A stretch of 16,141 nt of DNA from Deltaproteobacteria bacterium (GCA_003506795.1 DNYO01000317.1:4973-21113), one strand, 5' to 3'. Counted from the stretch's first letter, positions 8,995-15,895 are shown. Notes: generated by a model from the letters alone, not told the origin. Numbers and translations are program-made.

Positions 8995-9686
8995 GAACGC
9001 ACCCCCGCCATTTCCATGTCGCTGCTGACCTCTTCCATGATCATCCCGGAAATGTGAGTCCGTATCTCCTCCGTGGTGTGCATGAAAGGGTCGATGGCCC
9101 GTATCTTTTTCGCCAGTTCTGTCTTCAGGAGGCTGTCCTCCAGCCAGCGCGAAAAGTCGTCCGTCCCTGCCGTGACGCGCATGCGTGCCTCGTAGAAATG
9201 ATAGTAAATACAGCCGCGGTCTATAAATTTCAGCGCGATGAGAAATTCGGCCAGGTTTTTGGCCCATACGCCGACGGGAAAGACAAAAGTGATCGTTTCG
9301 TTGAAGAAGAACTCGTCTCCGGGCAAGGCGTCGCGGGGCTCGGGAAAGCTCTCCAGGTAGGAGTCGATGACGCCGACCAGGGCGGCGCGAAGATCGGAGA
9401 TCGTTTTGCAGGAGTAGGAGTCGATATTGGAGAGCTGTTCGGCAAGCGCCCGCTCCTCCAGGCTTTCTCCGGCCCATTGCGCGAAATCGTTGGTATATTC
9501 GAGGATGTGTTCCTTCAGAAAATACTGGTAGGTATGGTGAAATATCGAGTCGTCACTTACGGCGGCGATTATCTCCCGCAACTCCATCAGATTGGCGGCC
9601 TTTTTGCCCGTCGATTTGATGATGCTGATGCATTGCCGGAACTCAAAAGAGAGTCCCTTTTCCTTGATTTCAATTTCGTCCATCAT
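8991..9686 (-). CDS. DUF5752-like protein with internal tandem duplication
   Basis: This is a soluble-looking 231-residue protein of unknown function. From memory its opening (FEFRQCISIIKSTGKKAANL, 14-33) and the NDFAQW element fit family DUF5752, often found beside trehalose and glycosyltransferase genes; I could not search to confirm. Two copies of a roughly 60-residue unit are visible, at about 48-108 and 160-218. Each has an aromatic/His start (IFHHTY, IYYHFY), then NDFAQW or DDFSRW, then LAEQLSNID or LAKKIRAID, and a T-(I/E)-x-(D/E)-L/I-R segment. They align over 22 residues from F68 and F178 without gaps. The ATG doublet at 9686/9683 follows GGAG; the second ATG has the better spacing. 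The ATGA overlap with treT suggests coupled translation and perhaps a physical partnership. Confidence 0.8.
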   Translation of the reverse strand: MMDEIEIKEKGLSFEFRQCISIIKSTGKKAANLMELREIIAAVSDDSIFHHTYQYFLKEHILEYTNDFAQWAGESLEERALAEQLSNIDSYSCKTISDLRAALVGVIDSYLESFPEPRDALPGDEFFFNETITFVFPVGVWAKNLAEFLIALKFIDRGCIYYHFYEARMRVTAGTDDFSRWLEDSLLKTELAKKIRAIDPFMHTTEEIRTHISGMIMEEVSSDMEMAGVRS

Positions 9687-9717
9687 TCACTCCTCACCCT
9701 TTACCCGTCTCTCCGCT

Positions 9718-9984
9718 TTACTGTCTTGTTTCGGCCTTTCCGGTCATCCCCGGGGCCGCTTGCGGACCCGTTCCGGCGGGTGTTTTCTTTTTTCGTGAGA
9801 GGCGCAGGAAAAAGGATACCAGGATGCCTGCGACCACTCCCAGGATGACGGAGAGAAAGACCACTATGGCAAGCGACGCCTGATATGTCCAGATGAGGAA
9901 AGAAAAGGACACCGGTTGTGAGTTCTGGGCTGAAAAAATGGCAACGAGACCGGCTATACATACTATGAGAACAAGAAAACGCAT
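9718..9984 (-). CDS. Small LapA-like (DUF1049) inner-membrane protein
   Basis: This 88-residue protein has two membrane segments (about 3-20 and 36-60) joined by the family signature FSAQNSQPVSFSFLIW (17-32), then a basic turn (RLSRKKK) and a hydrophilic tail. The pattern matches LapA/DUF1049 proteins, which in enterobacteria work in the assembly or control of lipopolysaccharide. The ATG at 9984 has AAAGG just upstream. It lies between the GT81 synthase and the DUF5752 gene in the same direction, so it should be co-transcribed. A role in solute production is not obvious; envelope adjustment under osmotic stress is a guess. Confidence 0.83.
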   Translation of the reverse strand: MRFLVLIVCIAGLVAIFSAQNSQPVSFSFLIWTYQASLAIVVFLSVILGVVAGILVSFFLRLSRKKKTPAGTGPQAAPGMTGKAETRQ

Positions 9985-9998
9985 CCTTTCCCCCCTCT

Positions 9999-10018
9999 GA
10001 CCCGCTTTTATTCGGGTC
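9999..10018 (-). other. Small intercistronic hairpin
   Basis: GACCCG and CGGGTC (9999-10004 and 10013-10018) form a 6-bp stem with an AT-rich 8-base loop, in the 48-bp gap between the GT81 gene and the LapA-like gene. No T-run follows in the transcribed direction, so it is unlikely to terminate. It may moderate read-through or RNA decay. The stem is short enough to be chance. Confidence 0.4.
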
Positions 10019-10032
10019 GGCTCATGGGTTTT

Positions 10033-11244
10033 TTATGAGCGGTTATCTTCCTCAACCGCCTCCCGAATTCTCTCAAGCACATCGGGCAAGGCGGCGGTCA
10101 CCCTGTCCCAGCTGGATATGAGCGGAACACCCAGAGGGTCCTTGGTGATGACCTGGGCGGCCATTTTAATACCGTTGGTGAAGGTTTCAACGGAAAGGCT
10201 TTCTTCGTGTCGGTCGAACCTGAGGCCATTGATGGAAGCGTCATCCTCGTATCGTTTCAGGAGATCCTGGGCGGTCCGGGCATAGGTGGCAAAGAGCGTC
10301 TTGAAGAATCCATCGGAAAAGACAATGCCTTCGGAGGCGAGTGTCCGGAAAATGGACTTGCAGATATCGACGCACATTTTATTGAGGCCTTTGGAGGCGT
10401 TCTCCGGCGAGAGTTCCTGGTGCTTGTGTTCATAATTTTCCGCAATATCAACCTGGCATACGCGGTTTATCGAAGTGTTTCTGTACACCTCGGCCAGGGT
10501 TCCAACCTCAAGCCCCCAATCCCCGGGGATCTTGTTGACGCGGGCGAGGTTCACGTCCATGGAAAACTCGCCGGCAAGGATATAGCGAAAACTATCGAAG
10601 AAAACGAGGAGGGGATGAAAGCCGATGATCTTTTCAAGTGCCCGTATGAGAGGGGTTACGAGTAGCCTCGTGACCCTGCCGTGCATCTTGTCCGTGACCC
10701 GTGTGTAGTAACCCTTGCAGAAGTCGTAATCCAGACTGGGGTCGGTGACGGGATAGCAGAGCCTTGCCAGCATTTCACGGGAATAGGTAACGATGTCGCA
10801 GTCATGAAGGGCTATAGCGTTGAATTCCCGCCGTGCAAGTACGTAGCCGTATGCCATCCAGACGGAGCGTCCCTTGCCTTCAAGGCCTGTCGGCAAGTCT
10901 TCGGCCTCGATGGAGCGGTACACTTTTTTCATTCTCTTTCCATTGTTCCAGATGACGAAAGTTTTCTGGGGAAGAACGGAGAAGAACTGCCGTGCGTTCT
11001 CGAATTCATTGTCCGTCGCGGGGCCGAGTGTTACGACGATCTCCTTGATATATTCGACCTTTTTGAGCTCCTCGACTATTCGTGTAAGTGCCTCGCCGGA
11101 AAGCTCGCTGTACAGCGAAGGCAGAACAAGCGCGATGGGTCTCTCTTTGGCATACCGCGTGAGCCTTGATTCGATGTCTTCCAGGCTCGGATGTCCTAAT
11201 TTGTGGAACGTGGCGACGACGCCTGTCTGATAAAAGTCGGACAT
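10033..11244 (-). CDS. Glucosyl-3-phosphoglycerate synthase-like glycosyltransferase (GT81)
   Basis: This 403-residue cytoplasmic enzyme resembles GpgS, which transfers glucose from an NDP-glucose to 3-phosphoglycerate, the first step to glucosylglycerate. Visible landmarks in GpgS order are LPSLYSE (41-47, nucleotide site), GKGRSVWMA (123-131), the metal-binding HDCDIVTY (147-154, DxD-type 148-150), CKGYYTR (176-182), GRVTRLLVTPLI (189-200), AGEFSM (224-229), WGLEVG (243-248) and YEHKHQ (271-276), whose His may be a metal ligand. The C-terminal 100 residues are helical and extend beyond the mycobacterial form. The ATG at 11244 has a strong AAAGGAG seven bases upstream. A matching phosphatase is transcribed divergently. 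Mannose cannot be excluded as the sugar, since mannosyl-3-phosphoglycerate synthases do the parallel reaction. Confidence 0.85.
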   Translation of the reverse strand: MSDFYQTGVVATFHKLGHPSLEDIESRLTRYAKERPIALVLPSLYSELSGEALTRIVEELKKVEYIKEIVVTLGPATDNEFENARQFFSVLPQKTFVIWNNGKRMKKVYRSIEAEDLPTGLEGKGRSVWMAYGYVLARREFNAIALHDCDIVTYSREMLARLCYPVTDPSLDYDFCKGYYTRVTDKMHGRVTRLLVTPLIRALEKIIGFHPLLVFFDSFRYILAGEFSMDVNLARVNKIPGDWGLEVGTLAEVYRNTSINRVCQVDIAENYEHKHQELSPENASKGLNKMCVDICKSIFRTLASEGIVFSDGFFKTLFATYARTAQDLLKRYEDDASINGLRFDRHEESLSVETFTNGIKMAAQVITKDPLGVPLISSWDRVTAALPDVLERIREAVEEDNRS

Positions 11245-11258
11245 AATCGTTCTCCTTT

Positions 11259-11279
11259 GAATAGTGTATCACTCTATTC
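11259..11279 (-). promoter_or_regulatory. Dyad directly upstream of the GT81 ribosome binding site
   Basis: GAATAG (11259-11264) and CTATTC (11274-11279) are complementary, with partial pairing inside (GT/AC). The structure abuts the AAAGGAG ribosome binding site of the GT81 gene. It could be an operator, or an RNA hairpin affecting ribosome access. It is imperfect in the centre, so confidence is limited. Confidence 0.4.
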
Positions 11280-11341
11280 GAAAAACCACGCGAAGTATGT
11301 AAACTATATTACACTTCCCTCGGGGCTTTCAGGGTAGAATA

Positions 11342-11370
11342 ATTATAGACATGAAATCCAACTGTGTCGA
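11342..11370 (-). promoter_or_regulatory. Promoter of the GT81-treT-treZ-treY-glgC train
   Basis: Read on the minus strand, TCGACA (11370-11365) is followed by exactly 17 bases and a perfect TATAAT (11347-11342). One mismatch in the -35 hexamer and none in the -10 make this the best sigma-70-type promoter upstream of the long operon. Transcription should begin near 11335, giving a leader of about 90 bases. The palindrome GTGTC-GATA-GACAC at 11364-11377 covers the -35 box and could be a repressor site. Confidence 0.65.
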
Positions 11371-11377
11371 TAGACAC
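11364..11377. promoter_or_regulatory. Palindrome over the -35 box (candidate operator)
   Basis: GTGTC and GACAC form a perfect 5-bp inverted repeat around GATA. It overlaps the -35 hexamer of the minus-strand promoter and lies 54 bases before the plus-strand phosphatase start, so a protein bound here could act on both divergent genes. The short arms leave room for chance. Confidence 0.4.
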
Positions 11378-11430
11378 CCGGTGCATGTGCGTGCCAGTGC
11401 CCGGGAAAGGAGCCGCGAGACCCTTAGAAT

Positions 11431-12264
11431 ATGAAAAGACCCGTACTCTTTACGGACCTGGACGGGACGCTCCTCGACGCCCGCACCTACTCTTTTGATG
11501 CGGCCTTGCCTGCTCTTCGTCTCCTCGGCAGGTTGGACATTCCCGTAGTCATCTGTTCCAGCAAGACCAGGGCCGAGATTGAACATTACCGTGGAAAATT
11601 GGGTAATCGCGATCCTTTTATCCCGGAAAATGGTGGAGCGGTTTTTATACCCCGGGGATATTTCCCGGACGACGCACGGGTGCCGGTCCCCGGTGATGAA
11701 GCCGGAGAGCATGGCTACCGGGTCATTCGCCTTGGTGCGAGCTATGGGGACCTCCGACGGGCATTAATGGAACTTCGCGAGGAGGGATTTGACGTCCGGG
11801 GGTTCGGTGACATGTATCCCGAAGAGATAGCCTCCGCAACGGGCCTTCCCATAAAAGAAGCAGTCATGGCAGGGATGCGCGAGTTTGATGAGCCCTTTTT
11901 CTTCCCGGGCGGGGAAGACAGGCAGGAAAAGCTCGTAACCGCCGTGAAGGAAAAGGGTTTTAACATTACAAAGGGCCTTTTTTATCACATCCTTGGCGCG
12001 AGCGACAAGGGCAGGGCTGTTTCCATCCTTATCGGGATGTATCGGAAGCGATACGGTGACATACTTACCATGGCCCTCGGCGACAGCCCCAACGACCTGT
12101 CCATGCTCCACAGTGTCGAGCACCCGGTCATCGTGGAGAAGCACGGCGGCGGCTACGATCCTCGTCTCGCGGCGGAAAATTTTGAGCAGGCGAAGGGGGC
12201 CGGGCCCGAGGGCTGGAATCGGGCAGTGATCAGGTTTCTGAAAGAAGCGGGATACCGGATATAG
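11431..12264 (+). CDS. Mannosyl/glucosyl-3-phosphoglycerate phosphatase (HAD family)
   Basis: This 277-residue HAD-superfamily phosphatase is of the Cof/MpgP type, which removes phosphate from mannosyl- or glucosyl-3-phosphoglycerate to release the free osmolyte. Motif I is DLDGTLLD (9-16, D9 nucleophile and D11), motif II SSKT (43-46), the motif III Lys is in SDKGRAV (191-197, K193), and motif IV is GDSPND (217-222, D218 and D222). PFIPENGGAVF (62-72) is typical of the MpgP subgroup. It is divergent from the GT81 synthase and completes its two-step pathway. The ATG at 11431 is fixed by the motif position and an in-frame TAG two codons upstream. The only good Shine-Dalgarno (AAAGGAG, 11406-11412) is 18 bases away, unusually far. 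Confidence 0.88.
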   Translation: MKRPVLFTDLDGTLLDARTYSFDAALPALRLLGRLDIPVVICSSKTRAEIEHYRGKLGNRDPFIPENGGAVFIPRGYFPDDARVPVPGDEAGEHGYRVIRLGASYGDLRRALMELREEGFDVRGFGDMYPEEIASATGLPIKEAVMAGMREFDEPFFFPGGEDRQEKLVTAVKEKGFNITKGLFYHILGASDKGRAVSILIGMYRKRYGDILTMALGDSPNDLSMLHSVEHPVIVEKHGGGYDPRLAAENFEQAKGAGPEGWNRAVIRFLKEAGYRI

Positions 12265-12324
12265 GAGAAAAGGCGGGCCTCAATGTTTTCCCGACCTTGT
12301 TCGCGTCAACCCCGCGTCCTTTCT

Positions 12325-13635
12325 TCACTTCATGAAGACCATGACGATCCGCGGGAACGCAAGGATCAGAGCCAGAGTGAGCAGGTTGCACAGGATGAAG
12401 GGCAGGGCCGCCTTGTATATATCCATCATCGTGATATCCTCGGATACGATACCCTTCATGACGAAAAGGAGGAGGCCGAAGGGCGGCGAGGTGAAGCCGA
12501 TATCGAGAGCAATGAGCATCATGATGCCGAACCAGAGGGGGCTGATGTTTGCCTGGTATATGATGGGCATGAAAAGGGGAACGGTGACCATCATCATGGC
12601 GATCTGGTCCATGAAGCAGCCGAGTAAAAGCAATACGGAGAGCATGAGCATGACAAGAAGGACATCGGGAAGGTTGAGGGAGATGATCGATCCGATCAAG
12701 CCCGCGCCCGCGCCGGTAAAAGAGATAATCTGACTGTAACCTGCCGATCCCGCGACTACGAGGAAGATCATACCCGTTGTTTTCAGGCTGCTGGCGAGGG
12801 TGTCAACAAGTATCGCCAGGGTGAGCTTCCGGTAGGATATTGCTAGTATCAGGGCCCCGATACAGCCAAGTGAAGCTGCCTCGGTAGGTGTGGCTATCCC
12901 CATGTATATAGGGCCCAGAACAAGGGCGATGACGGAGAAGAGAGGCATCACGTAGATCAGGAATTCTTTTGCGAGACCCGGGAAGTCAGACCTTTGCACT
13001 TCGTAGGCGGGCGCTATCGATGGATTGATGAGGGTCCTCGTTATAATGTACGAAGAGTAAAGAAAGGCCATGATGAGCCCCGGGAGTATGCCTCCGATCA
13101 GTATACCCGATATGGATATATGTGCCACCGAACCGAGAACGACAGCCAGCGCGCTTGGAGGGATCATCATGGCAAGCCCCCCCGTCCCGACGATGGGGCC
13201 TATCATCAGCGGTTTCCCATAGCCCCTCTTGCGCATCTCAGGCATCAGAGAGGAGGCGAGCAAAGCCGTATTGCTGATTGCCGAACCGGTCAGGCCGGAG
13301 AAAAAGGTTGAGGCGGCGACAGCCAGCATGCCGAGTCTTCCGGGTATCCTCCCGAAAAACTTGTCGAAGATGTTAAGAACGTTGTATGCGATTCCGCACC
13401 TGAAAATGATCTCACCCATGAGGATGAAAAGAGGGATGGGGGTCAGAGTGAAGTTTGCGAGAGAGCTGTAGATATTGAGCACGAGCTGTTCGATGCCCCG
13501 TGTTCCTCCCATGAAAAGGTATGCCCCCGCGATGTTGATAAGGAAGAATGCAAAGGCAATGGGAAAACCGGTCAGAATAAGCGCTATGAATCCGCCGAAG
13601 AAAACAAGAAGGATGCCCCACCACTGCATGGTCAT
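12325..13635 (-). CDS. dctM: TRAP transporter large membrane subunit DctM
   Basis: This 436-residue, strongly hydrophobic permease has about 12 membrane segments along its whole length. It is the large subunit of a tripartite ATP-independent periplasmic transporter, which uses an ion gradient to import organic acids delivered by the binding protein. Family landmarks include LTPIPLFILMGEI (63-75), a STFFSGLTGSAISNTALLAS stretch, GLAMMIPPS, the ATPTEAAS motif and a late PLFMPI segment. Length is standard. Its ATG at 13635 overlaps the dctQ stop by ATGA. It is the last gene of the operon and faces the phosphatase gene convergently across a 60-bp gap without a clear terminator. The substrate cannot be read from this subunit. 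Confidence 0.95.
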   Translation of the reverse strand: MTMQWWGILLVFFGGFIALILTGFPIAFAFFLINIAGAYLFMGGTRGIEQLVLNIYSSLANFTLTPIPLFILMGEIIFRCGIAYNVLNIFDKFFGRIPGRLGMLAVAASTFFSGLTGSAISNTALLASSLMPEMRKRGYGKPLMIGPIVGTGGLAMMIPPSALAVVLGSVAHISISGILIGGILPGLIMAFLYSSYIITRTLINPSIAPAYEVQRSDFPGLAKEFLIYVMPLFSVIALVLGPIYMGIATPTEAASLGCIGALILAISYRKLTLAILVDTLASSLKTTGMIFLVVAGSAGYSQIISFTGAGAGLIGSIISLNLPDVLLVMLMLSVLLLLGCFMDQIAMMMVTVPLFMPIIYQANISPLWFGIMMLIALDIGFTSPPFGLLLFVMKGIVSEDITMMDIYKAALPFILCNLLTLALILAFPRIVMVFMK

Positions 13636-14108
13636 TCACCCCCGTGGAGATCGTCAAGAAGCTTGACGAAAAACTCGGCTGCGACGAGGAACATCCCGGG
13701 GGATATGGGAGCGATTACAAGCCATTTGGGTATTTCAAGAGACCTGATGACGGGTATTCCCAGAAGAAACTGTTCGCGTGTAACTATCGCGGAAAAGATG
13801 CATAGGGTTGCCGCCACGAGGATTCCGAGGACATCCGTAATGGCGCGACAGAGCTTTTTTCCACCCGAACCCAGTCGGTCTGCAACGATGTCCAGGCTTA
13901 CGTGCCCCTTTTTCCTGAGGACCCAGCCGGCACTGAAAAATGCCAGGTATATCTGCAGGTATTCCGATATTTCGACGGTCCACATGAGGGGCCTGCGAAA
14001 AAAATACCGGGCAATGACTTCGCAGCCTATGGACAGGGTCATGAATAAAATGCATGAGGCTGACACTATTGCCGTGACGTCGAGTGCTTTTGAAAGGAAC
14101 CGGCGCAG
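13632..14108 (-). CDS. dctQ: TRAP transporter small membrane subunit DctQ (probable CTG start)
   Basis: DctQ is the four-helix small subunit that pairs with DctM. Membrane segments are visible at the start (ALDVTAIVSASCILFMTL), around EYLQIYLAFFSAGW, ITDVLGILVAATLCIFSAI and WLVIAPISPGMFLVAAEFF. The family landmark EVIARYFF...W..E.S.Y is present. I place the start at a CTG at 14108: it is two bases after the dctP stop, has GGAG seven bases upstream, and gives 158 residues with an LRRFLSKALD lead-in normal for DctQ. The first conventional start is a GTG at 14066, which has no ribosome binding site, gives 144 residues and removes part of the first helix. The frame has an in-frame TGA just upstream (14121-14123), so no longer version exists. 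Confidence 0.85.
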   Translation of the reverse strand: MRRFLSKALDVTAIVSASCILFMTLSIGCEVIARYFFRRPLMWTVEISEYLQIYLAFFSAGWVLRKKGHVSLDIVADRLGSGGKKLCRAITDVLGILVAATLCIFSAIVTREQFLLGIPVIRSLEIPKWLVIAPISPGMFLVAAEFFVKLLDDLHGGE

Positions 14109-14109
14109 A

Positions 14110-15093
14110 TCAGCGCTCCATCAATTTTTTGAGGCGCGCTCCGGTAACAGGGCTCTTAGCCAGCACCTTGTCCCATCCCGACCTGTACGCTGTGTCAAGA
14201 TAGAGGTCCTTTTCCCCGTCTTTGAATTCGATCGCCCTGACGCCCCGTGAAAACAGCAGTTGCTTTTCTTGCTGAGCCAGTTTACGCGAGAGATCGTAAC
14301 TTTCCCGCTCCGTTCTCTCGAATATGCGCGCGATGAGCTTTTGTTCCTCAGCGGGGAGCCTTTCCCATGATCCTTTGTTTATGAGGACACAGACATCAGT
14401 CTGGTAAAACCCCGGTTCTATGACATAGCGGATTACTTCCTGCCATCCCATTTCATGTATGCCTATCGCCGGCCATCCGAATCCGTCCACAATGGCCCGC
14501 TCGAGGGCTACATAAACCTCCCCCGGGGCTGTCGTGACGCCGACCCCGCCAAGGGCCCGGACAAATGGTTCATAGATGGGAGTGATCCTGATCTTGAGAC
14601 CTTTGAAGTCGGGCCCCGTCAATGGTTTTCTCACATAGAAGTGATAGCTGACCCCGCTTGCTATCTTCCCCAGATAGATGACGTTGAGTTTCCGCTCCAT
14701 GAGTTCCCTGTAAAAGGCGTATATCCCCCTTTTTCGCTCTTCCATGGGGGAATGGCGGGACAGCTTCATGGCGTCGGCCTCAGGCAGTTGAGGAACGAAA
14801 TACGCCGCAGGCAGAAGCGCGACGTCGACAACGCCGCTTCTGACGGCCTCAATTTGCTCAAAGGGTGGTACGGCCTCCGGTCCTCCGACAAAAAGAAAAC
14901 GCGTATCCTTTTTGCTCTCTCGCAGCACGGCGTCTGTAAAAAGGTGAAACTGTCTCGCCCACACGCTGTCCGCAGTCGCAAAGGTGACCGTTTTGAGGCG
15001 GGCGCAGTATGCCGGCGTCCCAATAATAAGAGATGCCCCGATGAGGATAAGGCAACACAGGATAGCAGGAATGGAAAATACAGCCCTGTTCAT
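14110..15093 (-). CDS. dctP: TRAP transporter solute-binding protein DctP
   Basis: This 327-residue periplasmic binding protein captures the substrate for DctQM. A signal peptide is clear: MNR, then a hydrophobic core at about 4-24 and a likely cleavage after AYCA (31). DctP landmarks are FKGLKIRI (163-170), whose Arg169 is the usual carboxylate ligand, EVYVALERAIVDGFGWP (192-208), and an EEQKLIARI segment in the C-terminal helices. The binding-site Arg supports an organic acid substrate, but which one (dicarboxylate, keto acid, sugar acid or aromatic acid) is unknown. The ATG at 15093 overlaps the regulator's stop by ATGA, so regulator and transporter are translated together. Confidence 0.94.
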   Translation of the reverse strand: MNRAVFSIPAILCCLILIGASLIIGTPAYCARLKTVTFATADSVWARQFHLFTDAVLRESKKDTRFLFVGGPEAVPPFEQIEAVRSGVVDVALLPAAYFVPQLPEADAMKLSRHSPMEERKRGIYAFYRELMERKLNVIYLGKIASGVSYHFYVRKPLTGPDFKGLKIRITPIYEPFVRALGGVGVTTAPGEVYVALERAIVDGFGWPAIGIHEMGWQEVIRYVIEPGFYQTDVCVLINKGSWERLPAEEQKLIARIFERTERESYDLSRKLAQQEKQLLFSRGVRAIEFKDGEKDLYLDTAYRSGWDKVLAKSPVTGARLKKLMER

Positions 15094-15827
15094 TTTGACC
15101 CCACAAAGGATTCCAGTCTGATCCGGTCTATGATGGTGTATTTCAGACGTCCCTTCGTGATGAGGTTCAGCCTGCTCAGATGATTGAGGACATTGGTTAC
15201 CGTTACGCGGGACAGGCCGGTGATATTTGCGAGGTCTTCATGGGTTATCCGCTTCTTGATGACGATCCCCCCTGCCGTCGGTTCCCCTACTTCATGCATC
15301 AGTTTCAAAAGGGTACTGGCCACGCGTTTCTGCGCGTCGAGAAATGAAAGGCCCTCCACCTGCAGACCAAGGAGTCTGAGTTTTCTGATGATGGAAGTGA
15401 TAATGAGCAGGGAGACGGCCGGGTCCGTCCTGATAAGGGCCTCGGTTTCATCGATGTCGAAGATGCAGATATCGGTTTCTTCAAGGGCAGTTGCGGTGGC
15501 AAAGTACGGATAATGGTCAAAGGCGGCACTTTCGCCGAAAAAAGTGTTGTTCTCCTGGATCGCAAGTATCTTTTCAGAGCCGCTCTCCCTGAATATGCTT
15601 ACCTTTACTTTACCGCTCCTGACGAAGTAGAAAGACCGGCTTTCTTCGCCCTGCATGTATATGACCTGGCCGGGTCTGTAGTGCCTGAGCCGTCCGATAC
15701 CAAGCAGAGTCTCGAGTTCCTCCGTGTATTTGCCCACATTATCCGTTACGTAGGGCGAATCGGAGAGATAGGGAAGCCGGCTCTGTCGTTCAGCGGTTTT
15801 TTTCTTCATACTGTTAAAAACTAGCAC
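15090..15827 (-). CDS. Crp/Fnr-family transcription regulator, first gene of the TRAP operon
   Basis: This 245-residue regulator has an N-terminal cyclic-nucleotide-type beta-barrel (YRPGQVIYMQGEESRSFYFVRSGKVKV, about 50-76; FFGESAAFD, 97-104), a long dimer helix (about 136-160) and a winged helix-turn-helix (ITHEDLANITGLSRVTVTNVLNHL, about 194-217). Where cAMP-binding members have Arg-Ser/Thr before the ATVxALE strand, this protein has Tyr108-Phe109, so canonical cAMP binding is unlikely. No Fnr-type N-terminal cysteine cluster is present. It shares an operon with dctPQM by ATGA overlap and probably senses a signal linked to that substrate. The start is uncertain: GTG at 15827 has a weak CAGG eight bases upstream, while the ATG at 15809 has no clear ribosome site. 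Confidence 0.9.
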   Translation of the reverse strand: MLVFNSMKKKTAERQSRLPYLSDSPYVTDNVGKYTEELETLLGIGRLRHYRPGQVIYMQGEESRSFYFVRSGKVKVSIFRESGSEKILAIQENNTFFGESAAFDHYPYFATATALEETDICIFDIDETEALIRTDPAVSLLIITSIIRKLRLLGLQVEGLSFLDAQKRVASTLLKLMHEVGEPTAGGIVIKKRITHEDLANITGLSRVTVTNVLNHLSRLNLITKGRLKYTIIDRIRLESFVGSK

Positions 15828-15836
15828 GAATGTAGC

Positions 15837-15874
15837 CTGTTTTACAGAAAAATGACCCGGGGCCCTGTAATATA
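15837..15874 (-). promoter_or_regulatory. crp-TRAP operon promoter region with overlapping palindromes
   Basis: On the minus strand TATATT (15874-15869) fits a -10 box, with no good -35, as is common for activator-dependent promoters. CTGTTTTACAG (15837-15847) is a perfect palindrome ten bases before the GTG start. TTACAG (15842-15847) and CTGTAA (15865-15870) form a wider inverted repeat spanning the expected start of transcription. Crp-family proteins bind such dyads, so autoregulation is likely by inference. Confidence 0.5.
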
Positions 15875-15895
15875 TACCAACGATGGCAGCTAAAA

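Noticed and set aside
8995..9477. A 161-codon in-frame upstream extension of treT.
   Set aside because: It is arginine-rich and low in sense, and it is the antiphase reading of the DUF5752-like gene, which has a clear ribosome site and internal repeats. The ATGA overlap at 8991-8994 sets the true start.
11380..11396. A sigma-54-like sequence on the minus strand (CTGGCACGCACATGCAC).
   Set aside because: The distance between the GG and GC elements is one base too short, and that spacing is strict for sigma-54. A good sigma-70-type promoter lies downstream.
11329..11712. A 127-codon minus-strand frame across the divergent promoter and the phosphatase start.
   Set aside because: It overlaps HAD motifs I and II on the plus strand and the promoter region, and has no recognisable domain.
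12265..12324. A possible bidirectional terminator between the phosphatase gene and dctM.
   Set aside because: Only weak, interrupted pairing (AAAGG...CCTTT) is present, without a T-run on either strand.
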